From positions 355,152-419,151 of the forward strand of contig NZ_KE384567.1 of assembly GCF_000426765.1 (NCBI RefSeq): a DNA stretch of 64,000 nucleotides, written 5' to 3'. The stretch comes from Vibrio litoralis DSM 17657. GTDB lineage: Bacteria; Pseudomonadota; Gammaproteobacteria; Enterobacterales; Vibrionaceae. The position numbers were made by a program, and so were the translations under genes. Below are positions 23,180 to 33,618 of this stretch, piece after piece (within the stretch, counting starts at the first letter, position 1; each line of letters starts with the position of its first letter). The notes below the pieces were generated by a model. The model ran no database searches. It was not told the origin of the DNA and was given only the letters and a program-made list of their open reading frames with translations.

Positions 23180-25396
23180 TTACTTCAGACGTTTCACTCT
23201 TAATACATCTTTGAGCTGTTCAATCCGAGCGATAATCCGCGATAAGATTTCGACATTCTGCACTTCTAAATTAAAGTCCATGATCGCTATCTGACGTTTG
23301 TAATCCGTGCGCCCATTCATACTGCTGACTTTCAGTTTTTCATTGGCAAACAGTGCAGTAATATCTTTGAGTAGTCCACCGCGCTCTAGAGCTTCAATTC
23401 GAATAGTCAGAATGTACAGACCAGTAAAGCCACTTCCCCAAACGGTTTCAATGATACGTTCTGGTGCGTGATGCCTTAACTCTTCAAGTTGCTCACAGTC
23501 GGTACGATGTACTGAAATACCTCGACCTTGAGTGATATAACCGCAAATGTCATCACCAGGGATCGGCTGACAACAACGAGCCAAGTGGTTCATAAGGTTA
23601 TCGACCCCTTGCACCACAACGGCATCTTTACGAGGGCGGCTTTGTTGCGACACTTGTGATTCTTGCAGTTTAGCCAGCGCTTGTTGGTCTTCTTCTTCGG
23701 CGGTTGGCTTATTTACTAAGGCATTAATGTGATTGACGACTTGGTTAATACGTAAATCGCCACTGCCAATTCCGGCATATAGCTCATCAGGCGTATTCAC
23801 GTTGAAACGTTTTAATGCGTACTGTTGGGCATCTTTTAGCGTCGCGCCAATTTTTTGCAATTCGGCTTCAAGAATATCCTTACCCGCTTCTAAGTTTTTC
23901 TCGCGGCCTTGCTTTCTAAACCAAGCGTTGATTTTGGCGCGAGCACGGCCTGAATGGACAAAACCTAAATTAGGGTTGAGCCAATCACGAGAGGGGTTCG
24001 GCTCTTTTTGAGTAATGATTTCGACTTGGTCGCCCATCGCCAGTTTATGAGTAAACGGAACGATGCGCCCGCCTACTTTTGCACCAATACAGCGATGACC
24101 GACTTCAGAGTGAATGTGATAGGCAAAATCCAGTGGCGTTGCACCCATCGGTAGATCAACCACATCGCCGCGTGGTGTAAAGGCATAAACGCGGTCATCA
24201 AACACTTGGCTGCGTAGTTCATCCAGCATTTCGCCAGAATCCGCCATCTCTTCTTGCCAATCAATCAGCTTACGTAGCCAGGTGATCTTTTCATCGTAAC
24301 CACTGCGGCCTGCCGAACTGCCTTCTTTGTATTTCCAGTGTGCGGCAACCCCTAGCTCTGAATCCTCATGCATTTGCTTGGTACGAATTTGGATCTCAAT
24401 GGTTTTGCCTTCAGGGCCAAGCACCACGGTGTGAATCGATTGATAACCATTGGGTTTAGGATTGGCAACATAGTCATCAAACTCACTAGGTAGGTGCTTA
24501 TATTTGGTGTGCACCATGCCTAGAGCGGCGTAACAATCTTGCAATTGGTCTGCAATGATCCTTACCGCACGCACGTCAAATAATTCATCAAATGCAAGGT
24601 TCTTTTTCTGCATTTTACGCCAAATGCTGTAGATGTGTTTTGGTCGGCCACTGACTTCAGCATTAATATTGGCCGCTTTCATGTCTTTGGATAAATTGGT
24701 CACAAAGTCATGAATGTATTGCTCTCGAACGATTCGGCGCTCAGAAAGCTGTTTGGCAATTTTTTTATAGATATCAGACTGTTGATAACGGAAAGCGTAA
24801 TCTTCAATTTCCCACTTAAGTTGACCGATACCTAAACGGTTGGCTAATGGGGCATAAATGTTGGAGCACTCTTTCGCCGCTGCTTGACGAATTTCATTTG
24901 GCTCATTTTTGACTTCACGTAAATTACAAATACGCTCAGCCAGCTTTATGACAACGCAACGAAAATCATCGACCATCGCCAGTAGCATGCGACGGACATT
25001 ATCCACTTGCGCTGAAGCTTCTGAATCATCAAGACTCACGTTTAACTGACCAATCGCGGCCATTTCTTCTACGCCATCAATCAGCTTTACGATTTCTTTG
25101 CCGTACTTTTCAACTAAGGCTTCACGCTCAAACAATCCCGCCGTGACAATTGGAAAAAGCTGCGCTGCCAATAAAGTCGGTCGATCCATCGACAAGGTGA
25201 TCAGTATTTCAATCATCTCTCGGCCACGCCATATCAGCAATGAACGCTCTGGATGATCTTTTAGTAAGCTTTCACACGCTTGATAGACTTGCGTCAATTT
25301 ATTACTGGTCTTGCCGTCTTGATGTAGGCTTGCAATCCAAGATTCCAGTTCAAACTCTTCATTCTTATTCAAATGTGCGCTTCTAACTGCGACCAT
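23180..25396 (-). CDS. relA: (p)ppGpp synthetase RelA
   Basis: Ribosome-associated GTP/GDP pyrophosphokinase of the stringent response. The 738-aa product has a degenerate N-terminal HD domain, expected for RelA in contrast to SpoT. The synthetase domain (SGRPKHIYSIWRKMQKKNLAFDELFDVRAVRII...YKHLPSEFDDYVANPKPNGYQSIHT) has the EFDD motif. A TGS domain (VYAFTPRGDVVDLPMGATPLDFAYHIHSEVG), the Cys-containing zinc-finger-like region (HLARCCQPIPGDDICGYIT) and a C-terminal ACT/RRM domain follow. rlmD lies upstream on the same strand, as in E. coli. Confidence 0.98.
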   Translation of the reverse strand: MVAVRSAHLNKNEEFELESWIASLHQDGKTSNKLTQVYQACESLLKDHPERSLLIWRGREMIEILITLSMDRPTLLAAQLFPIVTAGLFEREALVEKYGKEIVKLIDGVEEMAAIGQLNVSLDDSEASAQVDNVRRMLLAMVDDFRCVVIKLAERICNLREVKNEPNEIRQAAAKECSNIYAPLANRLGIGQLKWEIEDYAFRYQQSDIYKKIAKQLSERRIVREQYIHDFVTNLSKDMKAANINAEVSGRPKHIYSIWRKMQKKNLAFDELFDVRAVRIIADQLQDCYAALGMVHTKYKHLPSEFDDYVANPKPNGYQSIHTVVLGPEGKTIEIQIRTKQMHEDSELGVAAHWKYKEGSSAGRSGYDEKITWLRKLIDWQEEMADSGEMLDELRSQVFDDRVYAFTPRGDVVDLPMGATPLDFAYHIHSEVGHRCIGAKVGGRIVPFTHKLAMGDQVEIITQKEPNPSRDWLNPNLGFVHSGRARAKINAWFRKQGREKNLEAGKDILEAELQKIGATLKDAQQYALKRFNVNTPDELYAGIGSGDLRINQVVNHINALVNKPTAEEEDQQALAKLQESQVSQQSRPRKDAVVVQGVDNLMNHLARCCQPIPGDDICGYITQGRGISVHRTDCEQLEELRHHAPERIIETVWGSGFTGLYILTIRIEALERGGLLKDITALFANEKLKVSSMNGRTDYKRQIAIMDFNLEVQNVEILSRIIARIEQLKDVLRVKRLK

Positions 25397-25501
25397 TACA
25401 CTATCCTGTTTATCTAATCTTTAAAGGTGATGCTGATGCATATCCGCCAAATGACGACTTTTTTATTCAACCTTAAACTTATCTTCGTAATTGAAAATCT
25501 A

Positions 25502-26878
25502 TTAAAATAATTTCAGTTTCGTCGGCTTTTTATTCTTAAGGTTCTTCTTGTTTGTTTTGGCGACTTTTTCAAACAGCGCCATTGATTCTAAATGGCTGGT
25601 ATGCGGAAACATATCGATCATGCCCAGCTTTTTCAGCTGATAACCTTGCTTTTGTAGACTATGGCTATCTCTGGCTAATGTCGCGGGGTTACACGAGACA
25701 TAAACCACGGTTTTAGCGCCCAGATCGGACATTTTATCGATAATACCGGATGCCCCAGCTCGAGCCGGATCGAGTAACACTTTATCAAACGCCTTTTTAG
25801 CCCATGATGTTTGGGTGAAGTCTTGCTCTAGATCAGCTTGATAGAACTCTAGGTTATCTAGTTGGTTGATTTGGGCGTTGGATCTCGCTCTATCTACCAT
25901 GGCTTGAATGCCTTCAACGCCGACAACCGATTGAGCCTGCTGAGCGAGCGCCAAACTAAAATTACCTAAACCGCAGAATAAATCCAGTATGCGATCATTT
26001 TTAGTGATCGCTAACCATGAAATCGCCTGAGCAACCATCGCTTGGTTTACCGCTTGGTTAACTTGAATAAAGTCTGTCGGCAGAAAATCAATATTATTAC
26101 CTGTCTCGATGCATTGCAGAGGCTCCCCCGTCAAACAGTCTAGTTCACCACTATTACCTAACAAGTAGATTGTCACCTCATGTGGCTGAGCAAACGCCAA
26201 TAAACTTTGCTGTTCTTGTTCGGTTAATGCCGCAGTGTGACGCAATAACAAGGCTTTACGCTGTCCATCAAACACCACCTCAACATGCCCTAGCGCTCTT
26301 GGGTTATCAAAAGCTTGCAACATAGATTTTATTTCTGGCAGCAGTTTATTTAATACCGGTTCTAAAACGGGACAATCGGTGACGTTTGCAATTTGCTTAC
26401 TGGCTTTTTGTCTAAAGCCAAATTGTAATTGTTGCAGCTTGCTATCAAACAACATACTGATGCGAGCTCGACGTCGATAACCTGTGCTCTTAGAGCGGAT
26501 AGTCTCAGCCATCACAAGATTAGGTTGGGCGAATTTTGCCATTAAATGATGCAGTGATGTGGTCTTATGCGTAATTTGATCATTATGATCCAAATGCTGC
26601 ATATTACAGCCCCCACAAATTTGATAATGCGGACAAAAAGGCTCAACCCGATGACTACTCGGCTGCTGTATGCTGATAATTTTTGCCCGTGAATATTTGC
26701 TTTTCTCTTCACTCGGTTGAACCAACACCTTTTCTTGCGGCAGTGCGCCTTCCACAAACATCGGCTTATTATTGTAATACGCAATACCGGCACCTTGATG
26801 ATCGAGCTTATCAATGGTCACAGTCTGATGTTTTTGATTATTAGTTGTATTTTTCTTGGCTTGGTAAAAATTGACCAT
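25502..26878 (-). CDS. rlmD: 23S rRNA (uracil(1939)-C(5))-methyltransferase RlmD
   Basis: SAM-dependent enzyme methylating U1939 of 23S rRNA; contains a 4Fe-4S cluster. About 458 residues: a TRAM domain (VTIDKLDHQGAGIAYYNNKPMFVEGALPQEKVLV), cluster cysteines CPHYQICGGC plus a later CPVL, the SAM site ILDLFCGLGNFSLALA, and YVSCNPATLARD with the catalytic Cys. The internal ATG giving MVNFYQAKKNT is chosen because it aligns with the start of E. coli RlmD (MAQFYSAKRRT). The 12 preceding in-frame codons look non-homologous. The gene is divergent from barA, as in E. coli. Confidence 0.95.
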   Translation of the reverse strand: MVNFYQAKKNTTNNQKHQTVTIDKLDHQGAGIAYYNNKPMFVEGALPQEKVLVQPSEEKSKYSRAKIISIQQPSSHRVEPFCPHYQICGGCNMQHLDHNDQITHKTTSLHHLMAKFAQPNLVMAETIRSKSTGYRRRARISMLFDSKLQQLQFGFRQKASKQIANVTDCPVLEPVLNKLLPEIKSMLQAFDNPRALGHVEVVFDGQRKALLLRHTAALTEQEQQSLLAFAQPHEVTIYLLGNSGELDCLTGEPLQCIETGNNIDFLPTDFIQVNQAVNQAMVAQAISWLAITKNDRILDLFCGLGNFSLALAQQAQSVVGVEGIQAMVDRARSNAQINQLDNLEFYQADLEQDFTQTSWAKKAFDKVLLDPARAGASGIIDKMSDLGAKTVVYVSCNPATLARDSHSLQKQGYQLKKLGMIDMFPHTSHLESMALFEKVAKTNKKNLKNKKPTKLKLF

Positions 26879-27069
26879 TGGTGCAAGTATCCATAAATAT
26901 ATAAAGGTCATCATGCCTTTATCAGTAAATATATTATCGGGCTTAATTCGTGTTTATTCATAACAATGATTGTCGAATGTCGCCTAGTTGATTAAGCTAA
27001 GTGCACATTGGCGATAATCAGAATTATTGCTATTTTCCCATATCCAGACAGGCTTGTAATTAAAGAATC

Positions 27070-29895
27070 ATGACAAGGTATGGCTTGCGCGCCCGCGTAA
27101 TTACATTAACGTTAGCACCGACGTTGATCATTGGCTTATTATTAAGCACATTTTTCACTTTAAATCGCTATAACGATCTTGAGACTCAGCTTATCACGTC
27201 TGGGACGGATATTATCGAGCCTTTAGCCATCGCCAGTGAATATGGCATGACTCAGCAAAGTCGTGAAGCGGTACGTCGCCTGATAAGTTACGCCCACCGT
27301 AAGCACTCTGATATCGTACGTAGTATTGCGGTGTTTGATACTCATCACGAACTATTCGTAACCTCTAATTTTCACCCTGATTTTCAGTCTCTCACTTTTG
27401 ATAGAAGTAAACCGATCCCGCTTCTTAGTTCAATCACTCAATCTAAAACAAACCCTAATTTAATGATCTTACGTTCGCCTATATTAGCGGAAGGTCAATT
27501 TTCCAGCCCGAGTGGTAAAGAAGTGGGGCCCAATCAAGCTTTGGGCTATATCGCAATGGAGCTCGATTTATCGTCATTGCGCTTACAGCAATACCAAGAA
27601 ATCTTTGCCGCTTTAATTGTATTACTACTCGGTATGGGCCTGTCGGGATTTTTTGCTTATCGACTCATGCGGGATGTTACTCTACCGATTTCTCATATGG
27701 TGAGCGTAGTTGACCGAATTCGCCGTGGTCATCTCGATGTGCGAATTGAAGGCAAGCTGCATGGTGAACTCGATACCTTAAAAAGTGGTATCAATGCCAT
27801 GGCGATGTCACTGTCTGAATATCATATTGAAATGCAGCATAGTATTGACCAAGCCACTTCAGATTTACGTGAAACGCTAGAGCAGCTAGAAATTCAAAAC
27901 ATTGAGCTTGATATTGCCAAGAAACGCGCTCAAGAAGCGGCCAGAGTTAAATCTGAGTTTTTAGCCAATATGTCGCATGAATTACGTACTCCATTAAATG
28001 GTGTGATTGGCTTTGCCAGACAAATGCTTAAAACTGAGCTCACCGCCAACCAGGTTGATTACCTACAAACCATTGAACGTTCTGCGCAAAATTTACTGTC
28101 CATCATTAATGACATCTTAGACTTTTCTAAATTAGAAGCTGGCAAGTTACTACTAGAAAACATTCCTTTCGATTTACAAGACACCTTAGATGAAGTGGTT
28201 AGCTTACAAGCCACCAGCGCTCATGAGAAAGGCCTAGAAATCACTTTAAATATTGACCCTAACATCCCTCAAGGTATAGTTGGCGATCCACTACGCATAC
28301 AGCAAGTACTTACTAACCTAGTGGCTAATGCAATCAAATTTACTGAACGTGGCAACATTGATATTGTTGCCGAGTTACGCTCAAGCCAAGATAAAAATAT
28401 CGAAGTGCAATTCATGGTACGTGACACCGGTATTGGTATTTCAGAGCGTCAACAAGCTCAATTATTCCAAGCATTCAGTCAAGCCGATGCCAGCATTTCA
28501 CGCCGTTATGGTGGTACAGGTTTAGGGTTAGTGATTACTCAAAACCTGGTAAATCAGATGGGTGGTGAAATCAGCTTAACCAGTCGCTTACACCAAGGTT
28601 CAACATTCTGGTTTAGTGTCACTTTCCAAGCCACTAATATGCCCATGGCACCGCAAGTTGATACTTCTTCGCTACAAAGTAAATCGGTTCTCTTAGTTGA
28701 ACCGAACCTGCCTGCTGCAGCAATTATTGAGCAGCAATTAACTCGCGTTGGCATGAAAGTTACTTATCAAGCACAATTAGCAGATAGCCCTGATCGCTTT
28801 GATATTGTTTTGCTCAACTTACCACCGAATATCCAGCACGACCAAAGCAATTTATTTGCCATGATTCAGCAAGGGTTAACCTTATCGCCGCAACTTATTC
28901 TTGGACTGCCAAGTACGGAATTAGCGTTAGCTGAAAACTTAATCAAGCTCTACCCAATTCAATGTATCGCCAAACCAATCGTGCGCCGTAAGCTGATTCA
29001 ACTTATGCTGCCAAATCAAGCAAAGTCCACTTTATTGGCAGCGCCTCAACCACCAAAAACGGCCTTACCACTTAAGGTGATGGCTGTCGATGATAACCCA
29101 GCGAACTTGAAATTAATCTGCGCGCTATTAGAAGAGCAAGTGGAAGGTATTGTTACTTGTAGCAGTGGTTCACAGGCGGTTGAGCAAGCACAATTACAGA
29201 AGTTTGATGTGATATTAATGGATATACAAATGCCAGATATGGATGGGGTAACCGCTTGTCAAAATATCAAAAAAACCGAGCTCAATCATCAAACTCCAGT
29301 GATAGCGGTGACCGCTCATGCGATTGACGGTGAAAGAGAGCGCTTATTACAAGCAGGAATGGATGACTACCTGTCTAAACCAATCGAAGAACATGTACTG
29401 CATCAAGTACTGGTGCATTGGAATCCTTATGCAGAGCAAGGCATCATTGAAAAGTTGGATTTAAAAGAAAGCCAATTAGATAGTACCCCTGCGTTCACGA
29501 CTAGTCTGCAAGCAGATATTTCTAGTACTAGAGTTTCTAGTATTGGTGGGTCTAGTATTGATTGGTCTACCGCCTTAAAGCAAGCAGCTAACAAGGAAGC
29601 ATTAGCCAAAGATATGCTACAAATGTTGATTGAGTTTTTACCTGAGGTAGACGAGTCGATAGAAAAAGCACTGATAGAGCCCAGTGAGCAACAAAATCAA
29701 CTGCTTACCACTATCCATAAACTACATGGCAGCTGTGCTTATAGTGGCGTACCTAAGCTACAAACACTATGCGCAACCATTGAAACTGCATTAAGAGCAG
29801 AGCAAGATCTCGCTGAAATAGAGCCTGAATTATTTGAGCTGCAGGATGAAATGGAAAAAGTAAGAGAAGATTCGAAGCAGTACCTTATTGGGTAA
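27070..29895 (+). CDS. barA: hybrid sensor histidine kinase BarA
   Basis: Inner-membrane tripartite sensor kinase of the BarA-UvrY (VarS-VarA in vibrios) pathway that drives Csr small RNA synthesis and so relieves CsrA. The 941-aa product has TM1 about 10-30, a periplasmic loop, TM2 about 178-198 and a HAMP domain. HisKA follows with His-303 in MSHELRTPLNG, then an HATPase domain (DTGIGIS...GGTGLGLVI), a receiver with Asp-718 in ILMDIQMPDMDG, and an HPt with His-886 in HKLHGSCAYSG. The N-terminus aligns with E. coli BarA. The linker before HPt contains short tandem DNA repeats (see 29521-29560). It is divergent from rlmD. Confidence 0.97.
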   Translation: MTRYGLRARVITLTLAPTLIIGLLLSTFFTLNRYNDLETQLITSGTDIIEPLAIASEYGMTQQSREAVRRLISYAHRKHSDIVRSIAVFDTHHELFVTSNFHPDFQSLTFDRSKPIPLLSSITQSKTNPNLMILRSPILAEGQFSSPSGKEVGPNQALGYIAMELDLSSLRLQQYQEIFAALIVLLLGMGLSGFFAYRLMRDVTLPISHMVSVVDRIRRGHLDVRIEGKLHGELDTLKSGINAMAMSLSEYHIEMQHSIDQATSDLRETLEQLEIQNIELDIAKKRAQEAARVKSEFLANMSHELRTPLNGVIGFARQMLKTELTANQVDYLQTIERSAQNLLSIINDILDFSKLEAGKLLLENIPFDLQDTLDEVVSLQATSAHEKGLEITLNIDPNIPQGIVGDPLRIQQVLTNLVANAIKFTERGNIDIVAELRSSQDKNIEVQFMVRDTGIGISERQQAQLFQAFSQADASISRRYGGTGLGLVITQNLVNQMGGEISLTSRLHQGSTFWFSVTFQATNMPMAPQVDTSSLQSKSVLLVEPNLPAAAIIEQQLTRVGMKVTYQAQLADSPDRFDIVLLNLPPNIQHDQSNLFAMIQQGLTLSPQLILGLPSTELALAENLIKLYPIQCIAKPIVRRKLIQLMLPNQAKSTLLAAPQPPKTALPLKVMAVDDNPANLKLICALLEEQVEGIVTCSSGSQAVEQAQLQKFDVILMDIQMPDMDGVTACQNIKKTELNHQTPVIAVTAHAIDGERERLLQAGMDDYLSKPIEEHVLHQVLVHWNPYAEQGIIEKLDLKESQLDSTPAFTTSLQADISSTRVSSIGGSSIDWSTALKQAANKEALAKDMLQMLIEFLPEVDESIEKALIEPSEQQNQLLTTIHKLHGSCAYSGVPKLQTLCATIETALRAEQDLAEIEPELFELQDEMEKVREDSKQYLIG
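29521..29560 (+). repeat. short in-frame tandem repeat inside barA
   Basis: TCTAGTATTG occurs at 29536-29545 and 29551-29560, with a partial unit TCTAGTA at 29521-29527, a spacing of 15 bp. It encodes Ser-Ser-Ile/Thr/Val-rich units in the linker between the receiver and HPt domains. The frame is kept. Confidence 0.7.
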
Positions 29896-29907
29896 AGGTT
29901 TATATCC

Positions 29908-29961
29908 AATAATAAAAAAACCGAGCCTACTTCACAGTACACAGCTCGGTTTTTTATTATT
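29908..29961. terminator. bidirectional terminator between barA and acpS
   Basis: AATAATAAAAAAACCGAGC and GCTCGGTTTTTTATTATT form a stem of about 18 bp with a loop of about 17 bases. A and T runs on both sides let it end both convergent genes. Confidence 0.87.
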
Positions 29962-29998
29962 TAATCTATGACAACTTAGGTAGTAGATAAATTCGCTA

Positions 29999-30379
29999 CT
30001 AGGACTCTAAAATCACCGTCGCCATAGCGTAACGCTTTTCATCGGAAATCGATAAATGGATATGGCTAACGGCTTGTGTTTGAGCAATTTCTTTTGCTTT
30101 GCCGTGTAGCGTTAAAATCGGTTTACCCAATTCGTCATTTGCAATTTCAAAGTGTTGAAAACTCACACCACAAGCAATGCCAGTACCGAGTGCTTTAGAT
30201 GCCGCTTCTTTGGCAGCAAAACGTTTTGCTAAATAACGACCTTGCTGTTTTAAACTATGAAAAATAGCCAACTCAGTCGGATGAAGAATACGCTCAGCAA
30301 AAGCTTGCCCAGAACGCTGCAAGCTTTTTTCGATACGTTCAATATCGGCAATATCTGTGCCTAATCCAACAATAGCCAT
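29999..30379 (-). CDS. acpS: holo-[acyl-carrier-protein] synthase AcpS
   Basis: Transfers 4'-phosphopantetheine from CoA to apo-ACP. About 126 residues starting [17 protein letters not shown], which holds the metal-binding Asp. The motif [21 protein letters not shown] carries the catalytic Glu and Lys, and [15 protein letters not shown] is at the end. The ATG at 30379 overlaps the pdxJ stop as TAATG, indicating translational coupling. A TTG three codons upstream is an alternative but less likely. It is the last gene of the lepA-lepB-rnc-era-recO-pdxJ-acpS series. Confidence 0.97.
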   Translation of the reverse strand: MAIVGLGTDIADIERIEKSLQRSGQAFAERILHPTELAIFHSLKQQGRYLAKRFAAKEAASKALGTGIACGVSFQHFEIANDELGKPILTLHGKAKEIAQTQAVSHIHLSISDEKRYAMATVILES

Positions 30380-31113
30380 TATCGACAACGCGCTTCCTGC
30401 ATAATGGCTTTCATATCAGCAACCGCTTTATCTAGGCCATCAAATAAGGCGCGGCCAATGATCGAGTGACCGATATTCAACTCATAAATTTCAGGTAACG
30501 CGGCAATTGGTGCCACGTTATGATACGTCAAACCATGGCCTGCATTTACTTTGATACCAATACTGTGTGCATAAGTGGCACCCGAAGCAATGCGCTTTAA
30601 TTCAGTTTGTTGCTCAGTATCCGATTCTGCATCCGCATAATGTCCCGTATGCAGTTCGATAAAAGGCGCGCCACACGCTTTTGCTGCATCAATTTGCTCA
30701 TGAGAAGCATCAATAAATAGTGACACTTTAATGCCCGCTTGAGTCAATTTTTGCGTTGCTGCTTTAACTTTATCTAATTGACCTGCAACATCCAAACCAC
30801 CTTCAGTCGTTAACTCTTCACGTTTTTCTGGTACTAAACATACATATTCAGGTTTGGTTTGAATCGCAATCTCCACCATTTCATCGGTAACCGCCATTTC
30901 AAGGTTCATACGAGTTTGAATGGTTTCACTTAAAATACGCACATCGCGATCTTTAATATGGCGGCGATCTTCACGTAGGTGAACTGTAATGCCATCAGCC
31001 CCAGCACGCTCTGCAATTTCTGCTGCATGCACAGGATCGGGATACTTAGTGCCACGGGCATTTCTGACGGTTGCGATGTGGTCAATATTGACGCCCAAGT
31101 AAATCTCACTCAT
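30379..31113 (-). CDS. pdxJ: pyridoxine 5'-phosphate synthase PdxJ
   Basis: Last step of de novo vitamin B6 ring formation, condensing 3-amino-1-hydroxyacetone phosphate with DXP. The 244-aa TIM barrel shows [26 protein letters not shown] at the N-terminus. [28 protein letters not shown] and [11 protein letters not shown] carry the catalytic Glu, His and phosphate-binding residues. It is two bases downstream of recO and overlaps acpS by one base. Confidence 0.98.
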   Translation of the reverse strand: MSEIYLGVNIDHIATVRNARGTKYPDPVHAAEIAERAGADGITVHLREDRRHIKDRDVRILSETIQTRMNLEMAVTDEMVEIAIQTKPEYVCLVPEKREELTTEGGLDVAGQLDKVKAATQKLTQAGIKVSLFIDASHEQIDAAKACGAPFIELHTGHYADAESDTEQQTELKRIASGATYAHSIGIKVNAGHGLTYHNVAPIAALPEIYELNIGHSIIGRALFDGLDKAVADMKAIMQEARCR

Positions 31114-31115
31114 GG

Positions 31116-31850
31116 TTAGCTCCTTGTCTTCGGGATGGCTTTATACGGTGAAAGCGCCATAAATAGCTCCCGACTTTTTAATGGTTTACTGCCAAGATAC
31201 GGCTTTAATGCCATTCGAGTAAAACGCTTAGCAGCTTGTAATTGTTGTTTGGTTAGGAAGCGGCGCTCACTGATCGCAATCAACTCATCCCCAAGAAAGG
31301 TTAAGTTATCCTTTCTTACGCTCGCAATAAAGCCTTTTTGTTCTCGATAACGGTAAGTCATCTTTTCGGACACAGGTTCGCCACTACCGGCACAATGTAA
31401 GAAATCCACCCCATAGCCTAGCGAGGACAGCAAGGCTAATTCAAAACGACGTAAAGCTGGTTCAGGGTTATCTGCCTGCGCCAGTTCCGTCAAAGAAGCT
31501 AGGTAGTCATGGAATAATTCGGGATAAGCGGTTTCGCTTTCAATCACTCGGCTAATCAATTCATTGATATACATCGCCGAATAAAGATTAATGCCATTGA
31601 GAGGGATACCTAAACTGATCGGTTCGGCTTGCCTGAGCGTGCGCATCGAGCCCTTGCCAAACCATTTAAGCAGTAGCGGTGTGAAGGGTTGTAACACCCC
31701 TTTTAGATTAGAACGTTTACTACGAGCCCCTTTGGCTAAAATGCTAACGCGACCGTACTCTTCACTAAACACATCTAAGATGAGACTAGTTTCAGTATAA
31801 GGACGGCGATGTAGGATAAAACAGCGTTGAAGTCCTAAAGCGTCAGACAT
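31116..31850 (-). CDS. recO: DNA repair protein RecO
   Basis: RecFOR pathway mediator that loads RecA onto SSB-coated DNA. The 244-aa product has an N-terminal OB fold ([58 protein letters not shown]). A helical C-terminal part ([19 protein letters not shown]) and a C-terminal PLKSRELF block follow. Its single cysteine in the C-terminal half argues against the zinc finger seen in some RecO. It lies between era and pdxJ. Confidence 0.96.
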   Translation of the reverse strand: MSDALGLQRCFILHRRPYTETSLILDVFSEEYGRVSILAKGARSKRSNLKGVLQPFTPLLLKWFGKGSMRTLRQAEPISLGIPLNGINLYSAMYINELISRVIESETAYPELFHDYLASLTELAQADNPEPALRRFELALLSSLGYGVDFLHCAGSGEPVSEKMTYRYREQKGFIASVRKDNLTFLGDELIAISERRFLTKQQLQAAKRFTRMALKPYLGSKPLKSRELFMALSPYKAIPKTRS

Positions 31851-31866
31851 AATTTTTCCGTAGCTC

Positions 31867-31923
31867 GAATCTCGAATGCTCGTTTCTCGAAGTTAGCATA
31901 TCGAGAAACGAGTCTCGAGATTC
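31867..31923. repeat. long inverted repeat between era and recO
   Basis: An outer pair GAATCTCGA (31867-31875)/TCGAGATTC (31915-31923) and an inner pair CTCGTTTCTCGA (31879-31890)/TCGAGAAACGAG (31901-31912) make a 21-bp interrupted stem with a 10-base loop. It has no T run, so it is not a standard terminator. The left arm also repeats CTCGAAT directly. Confidence 0.8.
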
Positions 31924-31933
31924 CGATTAACGA

Positions 31934-32938
31934 TTATAAATCATCAATATAGCCAAGAGAACGCAGTGCGCGCTCATCATCAGCCCAACCGGATTTCACT
32001 TTCACCCAAGTTTCTAGATAAACTTTACGTTCAAATAGATCTTCCATATCTAGGCGGGCTTCACGGCCGATGGTTTTGATTTTCTCGCCACCTTTACCGA
32101 TCACCATCTTTTTCTGGCCAGTACGCTCAACCAAGATCAAGGCATTGATATGAAAACCATCGGTTTCTGGATTGTAGTCGAAACGTTCGATTTCAACCGT
32201 TACCGAATAAGGCAGTTCTTCACCGGTAAAACGCATCAATTTTTCACGGATGATTTCCGATGCCATAAAACGTTGTGAACGATCTGTCACATACTCTTCA
32301 GGGAAATGGTGTACCGCTTGTGGCAAGGCTGCACGTACTCGTTCGCGAATCGCGTCTGTGTTGCGGCCTTGTTTAGCTGAGATTGGGATAATATCGACAA
32401 AATCCATTTTCTCAGACAAGGTTTGCATGTGCGTCATCACTTCGGTGCGATCTTTTACATTATCGACCTTATTGATCAGCAATACGGTTGGGAAATTAGC
32501 CGTACGCAATTTATTGAGTACCATTTCATCATCTGCCGTCCACTGAGTACCATCAACCAAGAACAGCACTAGGTTAACATCACTTAATGAACTATTGGCC
32601 GCGCGGTTCATCAAACGGTTAATCGCACGCTTTTCTTCGATGTGTAATCCCGGAGTATCCACGTAGATAGCCTGAAACGCGCCTTCAGTATCCACACCCA
32701 TGATGCGGTGACGGGTCGTCTGAGGTTTACGTGAGGTAATCGAAATCTTCTGACCAAGTAAATGGTTTAGCAGCGTTGATTTACCAACGTTAGGGCGACC
32801 AACAATCGCGATAAAGCCACAGTGTTGTTCACTAGGTTCGACATCTTCCACGGCAACTTGATTTGGTTGCGCTTCACCTGCAAAGTAAGCATCAAGATCG
32901 AACTCTTGATCATCTTGTGGATCGTTTTTATTTACCAT
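31934..32938 (-). CDS. era: GTPase Era
   Basis: Ras-like GTPase that binds 16S rRNA near its 3' end and aids 30S maturation. The 334-aa product is about 30 residues longer than E. coli Era (301) because of an acidic N-terminal extension ([23 protein letters not shown]). The G domain has G1 [10 protein letters not shown]3 DTPGLH and G4 NKVD. The C-terminal KH domain has [23 protein letters not shown]. It overlaps the end of rnc by 11 bp, so the two are probably coupled. Confidence 0.98.
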   Translation of the reverse strand: MVNKNDPQDDQEFDLDAYFAGEAQPNQVAVEDVEPSEQHCGFIAIVGRPNVGKSTLLNHLLGQKISITSRKPQTTRHRIMGVDTEGAFQAIYVDTPGLHIEEKRAINRLMNRAANSSLSDVNLVLFLVDGTQWTADDEMVLNKLRTANFPTVLLINKVDNVKDRTEVMTHMQTLSEKMDFVDIIPISAKQGRNTDAIRERVRAALPQAVHHFPEEYVTDRSQRFMASEIIREKLMRFTGEELPYSVTVEIERFDYNPETDGFHINALILVERTGQKKMVIGKGGEKIKTIGREARLDMEDLFERKVYLETWVKVKSGWADDERALRSLGYIDDL

Positions 32939-33608
32939 TTGCTAATACTCCTAAAGCCAGCTCAGCTGCATCTTGCTCGGCTTTGCGTCGGCTAGTGCCT
33001 TTACCTACGACAGGCTCAGCAACACCAATGATCTCGCATGAAACGGTGAATTCCTGGTTGTGCGCTTCACCTTTAATTTTCGCCACAGTATAAACAGGCA
33101 ACGGTTTACGACGACCTTGCAAGAATTCTTGTAAGCGAGTTTTAGGATCTTTTTGTGATACCCCCGGCTGGATTTCATCCAAACGAGTTTGATACCAAGC
33201 AAGTACCACTTTACGTACCACTTCAATATCACTATCAAGGTAGCATGCACCAATGATCGCTTCGACGGCATCAGCTAGAATAGAATCACGACGGAAACCG
33301 CCACTTTTCAATTCACCTGGACCTAATTTTAAGTAGTCACCAAGCACAAACTCACGTCCTAACTCCGCTAAAGTATGACCTCTAACTAAAGTTGCACGCA
33401 TGCGGCTCATATCCCCTTCGTTAATATTAGGGAAGCGATGATATAACTCATCGGCAATAACAAAACTTAAAATTGAATCGCCCAAAAACTCTAAGCGCTC
33501 ATTGTGTTTGCTACTAGCACTGCGGTGAGTCAGTGCGAGGTTTAAAAGATTGGTATCGTTAAATTGATAGCCAATCTTTTTTTGTAATTTAGGAATCTGA
33601 GAATTCAT
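32928..33608 (-). CDS. rnc: ribonuclease III
   Basis: Double-strand-specific endonuclease for rRNA and mRNA processing. The 226-aa product has the catalytic domain with the signature [19 protein letters not shown] and the later acidic pair in [18 protein letters not shown]-terminal double-stranded RNA-binding domain ([20 protein letters not shown]...[14 protein letters not shown]) follows. It is 10 bp downstream of lepB and overlaps era. In E. coli RNase III cleaves its own leader; no such site was judged here. Confidence 0.98.
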   Translation of the reverse strand: MNSQIPKLQKKIGYQFNDTNLLNLALTHRSASSKHNERLEFLGDSILSFVIADELYHRFPNINEGDMSRMRATLVRGHTLAELGREFVLGDYLKLGPGELKSGGFRRDSILADAVEAIIGACYLDSDIEVVRKVVLAWYQTRLDEIQPGVSQKDPKTRLQEFLQGRRKPLPVYTVAKIKGEAHNQEFTVSCEIIGVAEPVVGKGTSRRKAEQDAAELALGVLANGK

Positions 33609-33618
33609 ACTCTTTCAA

